Of a stretch of 64,000 nt of DNA, positions 59,817 to 64,000 are shown piece after piece. Source of the stretch: Planctomycetaceae bacterium (GTDB lineage Bacteria; Planctomycetota; UBA1135; GCA-002686595); contig WYBT01000038.1 in NCBI GenBank assembly GCA_011525785.1, positions 62,001-126,000 of the forward strand, given 5' to 3'. A program made the position numbers and the translations under genes. The notes below the pieces were generated by a model. It ran no database searches, was not told the DNA's origin, and saw only the letters and a program-made list of their open reading frames with translations. Every line of letters begins with the position of its first letter. Position 1 is the stretch's first letter.

Positions 59817-60281
59817 ATGCTGCTGGGCATGTTCAATCTCGAACTCGCGCGCCTGGGCCCGGCGCTCGGCGGAGTTTCGCCGCCCGCGCCTGAATCGCTG
59901 TGGGGGAGCGCCTGGGCGCTCGTCGTGCTCGGACTGGCGAGCGGCGCGCTGCTGGGTCTGCGCTTCCACGACGAGCAGTTCCTGGGCGGCTACGGCTCGT
60001 GGCGGCGGCGGCTGGCGCGCCTGGGGCACATCGCCTGCATCGCGCTCGCACTGCTCCAGATGGCGCACGAACTCTCGCCGGCCGGCGCGCTGGTCGACGC
60101 GGCGAGCGAGTGGCGTCGCGCGCTGTGGACCGTGGGCGGCTTCGCCATGCCGGTCGTCTGTTGGCTCGCGGCCTGGCGGCCGTCGTTTCGACAGTTGTTC
60201 TTCCTGCCGGTGACGTCGCTGTGCGCGGCCGCGACGCTCACCTCGATCGCTGTCGGCCGCGCGAACGGAGTTGTCTCATGA
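59817..60281 (+). CDS. Four-helix membrane protein of unknown function
   Basis: 154 residues with four hydrophobic segments (about 30-50, 70-90, 105-125 and 130-150; L-V-V-L-G-L-A-S-G-A-L-L-G-L, I-A-C-I-A-L-A-L-L-Q-M). ATG 59817 has GAGG upstream at good spacing; ATG 59829 is a less likely alternative. No family is recognised. Its stop overlaps the start of the radical SAM gene (ATGA), so it is translated with that enzyme and may anchor it or act on the same membrane substrate. Confidence 0.75.
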   Translation: MLLGMFNLELARLGPALGGVSPPAPESLWGSAWALVVLGLASGALLGLRFHDEQFLGGYGSWRRRLARLGHIACIALALLQMAHELSPAGALVDAASEWRRALWTVGGFAMPVVCWLAAWRPSFRQLFFLPVTSLCAAATLTSIAVGRANGVVS

Positions 60282-61630
60282 AGATCGGCCTACTCGCACT
60301 GAGCGGAATTCGCGCGCACGACCCGGAGCTCTTGAAGCTCGGACTCACGCTGCCGGGCTTCGTCGAGCGCTCCAAGCAAGTCGCGGCGCTGCCGAGCCTG
60401 GGACTCCTTCAGCTCGCCGCTGCGACGCCGCCGGGCCACGAGGTCCAGTACTTCGAGGCCAGTGAGGACCGCGCCGAGCCCGACGTGCTCTACGACTGCG
60501 ACCTGGTCGCGATCAGCACGTTCTCGGCGCAGATCTTCGAGGCCTACTCGATCGCCGATCGGCTGCGCGCGGCCGGAGTGAAGGTCGCCATGGGCGGGCT
60601 GCACGTCTCGGTGCTGCCCGAAGAGGCCGCGCAGCACGCCGACTACGTCGCCGTCGGCGAGGGCGAGCACGTCTGGCCGCAGATCGTCGAAGCCGCCGAG
60701 CGCGGCGCGGGCCGGCGCATCTTTTGCGCGAGCGACGCGGCGCCAGTCGACGTCTCGCGCCTGCCGGTCCCGCGCTACGACCTGCTCGAGCAACGGCCGT
60801 ACAACCGCTTCACGGTGCAGACCTCGCGCGGCTGTCCGTGGCGCTGCGACTTCTGCGCTTCGACCGTGATGCTCTCCCAGCGTTACCGCAAGCGTCCGGT
60901 GGAAGACGTGATCCGCGACGTGATCGCCATTCGACGCTTGCGCCCCAACGCCTTCATCGAGTTCGCCGACGACAACACCTTCGTCGACAAACAGTGGGGC
61001 AAGGAGCTGTGCCGCGCGCTCGCGCCGCTGGGAGTCAAATGGTTCACCGAGACCGACATCTCGGTCGCGGACGACGAGGAGCTGCTCGAGTTGATTGCAT
61101 CCAGCGGATGCCGGCAATTGCTTATCGGACTCGAGAGTCCGGAGGGCTCGGCGCTCGAGGGCCTGGAGCTGCGCGCCAACTTCAAGGCGCGTCGAGCCGA
61201 AGGCTACGTCGAGGCGATCGAGCGCATTCAGCGCGCCGGCGTGACGGTCAATGGCTGCTTCATCCTCGGTCTGGACCACCAAGGTCCCGACGTGTTCGCG
61301 CGAGTGCTCGAGTTCGTCGAGCGCACGCGGCTGTACGAGGCGCAGATCACCTACCTCACCGCGTTTCCGGGCACGCCGCTGTATGCGCGGCTCGAAGCGG
61401 AAGGGCGGCTGCTCGAGCCGCGCCGCTGGGAGCTGTGCACGCTGTTCGACGTGAACTTCCGCCCCGCGCGGATGACGCCACAGGAACTGCGCGCCGGCTT
61501 CTTCGAGCTGACCGAGAAGCTCTACTCGCGTGAAGCGCTGGAGCGGAGGCGCTCTGGCTTCTTCAGCGACCTGCGCGCGCGTCAACGCACGCACGGCTCG
61601 AACGCGGCTGTGCGTGCGAGCCGTGCGTGA
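60278..61630 (+). CDS. B12-binding-domain radical SAM protein
   Basis: A 450-residue enzyme of the same general class as those at 32460 and 44967, but clearly distinct in sequence. The N-terminal cobalamin-binding domain (about 1-150) has A-M-G-G-L-H-V-S and D-Y-V-A-V-G-E-G-E. The radical SAM motif is C186-P-W-R-C190-D-F-C193. Downstream are F-A-D-D-N-T-F-V-D, L-I-G-L-E-S-P and a substrate-facing G-C-F-I-L-G-L-D. Enzymes of this type methylate or otherwise modify lipids, hopanoids and natural products; the substrate here is unknown. GGAG precedes the ATG by seven bases. Confidence 0.88.
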   Translation: MKIGLLALSGIRAHDPELLKLGLTLPGFVERSKQVAALPSLGLLQLAAATPPGHEVQYFEASEDRAEPDVLYDCDLVAISTFSAQIFEAYSIADRLRAAGVKVAMGGLHVSVLPEEAAQHADYVAVGEGEHVWPQIVEAAERGAGRRIFCASDAAPVDVSRLPVPRYDLLEQRPYNRFTVQTSRGCPWRCDFCASTVMLSQRYRKRPVEDVIRDVIAIRRLRPNAFIEFADDNTFVDKQWGKELCRALAPLGVKWFTETDISVADDEELLELIASSGCRQLLIGLESPEGSALEGLELRANFKARRAEGYVEAIERIQRAGVTVNGCFILGLDHQGPDVFARVLEFVERTRLYEAQITYLTAFPGTPLYARLEAEGRLLEPRRWELCTLFDVNFRPARMTPQELRAGFFELTEKLYSREALERRRSGFFSDLRARQRTHGSNAAVRASRA

Positions 61631-61639
61631 AGGCCGCAC

Positions 61640-61656
61640 GAGCGCGGGTCGCGCTC
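61640..61656. terminator. Hairpin between convergent radical SAM and hydrolase genes
   Basis: GAGCGCG-GGT-CGCGCTC, a 7-bp stem with a 3-base loop, lying in the 24-bp gap and reaching two bases into the hydrolase stop codon. Confidence 0.45.
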
Positions 61657-63052
61657 ACTTCTCGTTCATCACGTCCGCCGTCCAGTCGAGCAAGATCTTC
61701 TCGAGCGAAGCGCTGTACACGCCTCGCTGGAAGTTGCGCATGCTGTCCGGCTCGGTCTCGAAGGCGTGGAGCAGGTGATCGCAGTTGGGCGCGATCACGA
61801 ACTTGCCGCGGCCGGGATGGCGGCGATTGACGATGTCGGCGATCAGCTTGTGGTCGACCTCGTAGACCACGAAATCGCTGGCGCCCTTCACCGCGAGCAC
61901 ATGGCAGTCGAGCCGACTCCAGTAGGACGCAAAATTGACCTCGTTGAGCTGACGCCAGAAGTCCAGGGTCTTGTCGTTGAACAGGCCGTTGGGGAAGAAG
62001 CCGTCCACGAGCGGCGCCAGCTCGGGGAGCGCGGACTTGACCTCCGCCGGGGAGCGCTTCTCGAGCATCACCTGCGCCATCACCCGCGCGCCGTGGCGCG
62101 CGCTTTCGTCGGCGGCTTCGAAACTCGCGCCGCCGACCAGGCCCTGGTAGCGGATCGTGTCGAGCAGATACTCGAACCACGTGCGCGCGGCCGTGCCGTA
62201 GACCGCGATGCCCTTCACGGGGTCATCCACCGCGATCATCGGGCCGAACGAGCCTCCCATGCTGTGACCGAAGATGAAGACGTTGTCGACGTCGACTTCG
62301 GGCGTGCGCTTGAGCTGCGCGAGCGTCTCGCGGTAGATCCCGATTTCGCCCTGGTAGTCGAGCTCGGCGAACGGACCGCCCTCGCTGTCGCCCACGCCCG
62401 GCTTCTCCACGCGGATCGTGACGAACCCGGAGTTCGCGAAGCTGTGGAGCAGCGGGCCGTCGATGGTCGAGACGTCGCCCTTGGAGGTCGAGAGGACGTA
62501 GTCGTACGAAACCGGCGAGAAGCCCTGGATGAACATGAACCCGGGGTGTTTTCCGGGCTTGCGCGGCTTGGTCAGGATGGTGCGCATCCGCTGACCGTTG
62601 TGGGTGATGTGGCTGTAGACGACTTCGTAGTTCGCGTTGCCCGGATCGCGAGGCTTCTCGAGCAGCGCGCCCTTCAAGGTCAGCGGCTGGCCCTTGCGCG
62701 AGATCTCGAAGCTCAGTTCCGCGCCTGCGGAGAGTGCGCGGACAGCGGCGCCGATGGTCGCCACCGCGACCGGTGCGCCGTTCATGCGCAGGACGACATC
62801 GCCCGCCTGGACGCCGAGCCTCTCGGCCGTGAGGCCCGGAGTGGGCGCGTTGGCGATCAGGCCCTCTCCGGCCGCGAGACCGAGCTTCCCGGCCTGCGAG
62901 CGCGGCAGGGCGGAGAAGCTGAGCCCGAGTGCGCCGCGGCGAGGCAGCGGCTGTTCCGCGCTCGTGTTCGGCGTTGGACTCTGCGCCGAGGGCGGAGTGG
63001 GAGATGCGGCAAAGACAAGAGACAGCAGGAGACTCAGTGCGGTGGATGACAT
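61655..63052 (-). CDS. Exported alpha/beta hydrolase with PDZ domain
   Basis: A 465-residue protein with a signal peptide (about 1-16, TALSLLLSLVFAAS). A PDZ-like domain (about 40-130) is recognisable by L-G-L-S-F, V-Q-A-G-D-V-V-L-R-M-N-G. An alpha/beta hydrolase domain follows: oxyanion-loop region H-P-G-F-M-F-I-Q-G-F-S, nucleophile elbow G-H-S264-M-G-G, an Asp in G-A-S-D-F-V, and the catalytic His in N-C-D-H-L-L-H-A-F. The PDZ may bring a peptide or protein substrate. Start: ATG 63052 begins the signal; upstream in-frame sequence is Arg-rich. A peptidase or esterase acting in the periplasm is likely. Confidence 0.88.
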   Translation of the reverse strand: MSSTALSLLLSLVFAASPTPPSAQSPTPNTSAEQPLPRRGALGLSFSALPRSQAGKLGLAAGEGLIANAPTPGLTAERLGVQAGDVVLRMNGAPVAVATIGAAVRALSAGAELSFEISRKGQPLTLKGALLEKPRDPGNANYEVVYSHITHNGQRMRTILTKPRKPGKHPGFMFIQGFSPVSYDYVLSTSKGDVSTIDGPLLHSFANSGFVTIRVEKPGVGDSEGGPFAELDYQGEIGIYRETLAQLKRTPEVDVDNVFIFGHSMGGSFGPMIAVDDPVKGIAVYGTAARTWFEYLLDTIRYQGLVGGASFEAADESARHGARVMAQVMLEKRSPAEVKSALPELAPLVDGFFPNGLFNDKTLDFWRQLNEVNFASYWSRLDCHVLAVKGASDFVVYEVDHKLIADIVNRRHPGRGKFVIAPNCDHLLHAFETEPDSMRNFQRGVYSASLEKILLDWTADVMNEK

Positions 63053-63497
63053 TGCGAAAGCGGCTCTTTGGCTTGTGGAAGCGCCGCTTCCTCGCCGCGC
63101 CTGTTCGTGGCCAGCGGCGAGTCGCCAAGCGTGTTGCGGCGCTTTGTTGAGGGGGCAGTGCTTGAAGTGCGCCAGTCGCCGCCGCGCGCCGACCGCGTGA
63201 GCTCTGCGGCCGCTGCAAGCTCCGAGCGTCGCGCGACACGATGCGCGCTTTTCTCCTGCTTGCAAGCCAATTCTGTGTCGACGTGGCGCGCTCACCGCAC
63301 TCGCGCGAAGACGCTCAACGGGCCGGAATCGCCTCACGCGCAACTCCACGCAACAAGTTTGGAAATCGCGTCGCGGCTTTACCCACGTTCAGCGCGGGCG
63401 CGGTGCGTGGAACGTCGCGGTGCGGCTGGCGCGCAGAATTCGCGTCTCGTCCGCGTCATGGGTTTCTGAACCGCGCGTCGGGCGACGCGCCGTTACG
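63053..63497. other. 445-bp intergenic region
   Basis: Upstream of the hydrolase and downstream of the last gene, both on the minus strand. It carries the terminator hairpin for the latter and, presumably, the hydrolase promoter. No gene is convincing. Confidence 0.5.
63473..63490 (-). terminator. Terminator hairpin after the last gene
   Basis: GCGCGTC-GGGC-GACGCGC, a 7-bp stem with a 4-base loop, eight bases beyond the stop of the minus-strand gene at the right edge. Confidence 0.5.
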
Positions 63498-64000
63498 TCA
63501 CGGCTTCGCGTAGGGCGCGAGCTTGTTCAGCAGGATCTTGTGCGAGCCGTCGATGAAGTAGCCGGGCCACTCGCTGCCGGGCGTCGACTGCGGGCGACCG
63601 ATGATCCAGGCGCCGGGCTCGTCGTGGGCGATGCGCGCGACCATCGGACTTGCGGCGGCGCCGCGGTCGCTGGCGGTGAAGCCCCAGCCGACGATGCGTT
63701 CGGCGCGTTCGCCTACGAAGTCGTGCACGCTCCCCGAGGTGTTCGGGTGGTTCTGCAGAAAGAGCCCGGGCTTGCCCGGCGCTCCGTGGTCGTTCTCGAA
63801 CGCCCAAGTCATCGACCGCAGCGGAATCTGCGCGGCCTGGGGCCCGCTCAACCGCGGCCAGATCGCGACCTCGAAGCGGCCGTTCTCGATGGAGAACGTG
63901 GCGGCGCCAAGGCCCGCGGGCGCAGCGAGGCGTCCCTTGACGCGTCCAGTCCGAGGGTCGACCTCGACGCTCGTGGGGTCGACGTCCATGGCGTGAGCGA
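63498..64000 (-). CDS. Uncharacterised protein, possibly continuing beyond the window
   Basis: The minus-strand frame ends at 63498 and stays open to the right edge. An ATG at 63989 would give 163 residues, but the codons before it are open too, so the true start may lie outside. The sequence has a beta-rich look (T-G-R-V-K-G-R-L-A, F-S-I-E-N-G-R-F-E-V-A-I-W) and G-A-W-I-I-G-R-P near the end. No family is recognised. A hairpin follows its stop. Confidence 0.6.
   Translation of the reverse strand, partial: AHAMDVDPTSVEVDPRTGRVKGRLAAPAGLGAATFSIENGRFEVAIWPRLSGPQAAQIPLRSMTWAFENDHGAPGKPGLFLQNHPNTSGSVHDFVGERAERIVGWGFTASDRGAAASPMVARIAHDEPGAWIIGRPQSTPGSEWPGYFIDGSHKILLNKLAPYAKP

Overview
The window is GC-rich chromosomal DNA with strong G/C third-position bias, best explained as a member of the Planctomycetota, probably one of the lineages known mostly from metagenomes or recent isolates. 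The call rests on gene content, not on a marker gene. It rests on a BlaI-type repressor paired with an M56 membrane peptidase, an ExbB/ExbD cluster with an alpha/alpha-toroid protein, a tandem zinc-finger anti-sigma, a secreted Tricorn homologue, and several large exported proteins sharing an unnamed C-terminal domain that starts YCT..(T/S)NGC or a variant. I saw no rRNA, tRNA, CRISPR array or complete insertion sequence.

Layout. 1-7149: four co-directional genes, TPR protein (cut by the left edge), ExbB, ExbD and a 1215-residue protein with a TonB-like SxxxH membrane helix; probably one energy-transducing envelope complex. 7229-11398: a palindrome followed by BlaI-like repressor, M56 peptidase and an exported coiled-coil protein. 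11430-18281: a GH63/MGH1-like glucosidase, an ECF sigma factor with a double zinc-finger anti-sigma linked by a 28-codon ORF, a lipoprotein metallopeptidase, DoxX and a YHS protein. 18282-32137: an RRM protein, a sugar C-methyltransferase, exported and lipid-anchored proteins, a Tricorn protease, an M28 peptidase, and a CDP-sugar gene pair (cytidylyltransferase plus dehydratase).

32319-44742 is the accessory part. On the minus strand lie an unrecognised 606-residue protein, a small DUF2325-like protein and a B12-binding radical SAM enzyme. A decayed nuclease fragment follows. Next is a four-gene plus-strand operon in which an AAA ATPase and a DUF4276/TOPRIM-like protein sit between the mod and res genes of a Type III restriction-modification system. 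The last three genes are joined by ATGA overlaps and mod is one base from the ATPase. This composite is the best candidate here for an undescribed defence system.

44967-64000 returns to ordinary chromosome: radical SAM enzyme plus glycosyltransferase, an AAA_14/DUF4143 ATPase whose start lies inside an inverted repeat, a LamG protein, a carboxypeptidase-regulatory-like repeat protein, a TlpA-type thioredoxin, a subtilisin-like protease, a second radical SAM operon, a PDZ-alpha/beta hydrolase and a gene cut by the right edge. Strong GC-rich hairpins close most transcription units, including the convergent pairs. All family names come from reading motifs in the translated sequence; no database search was run.
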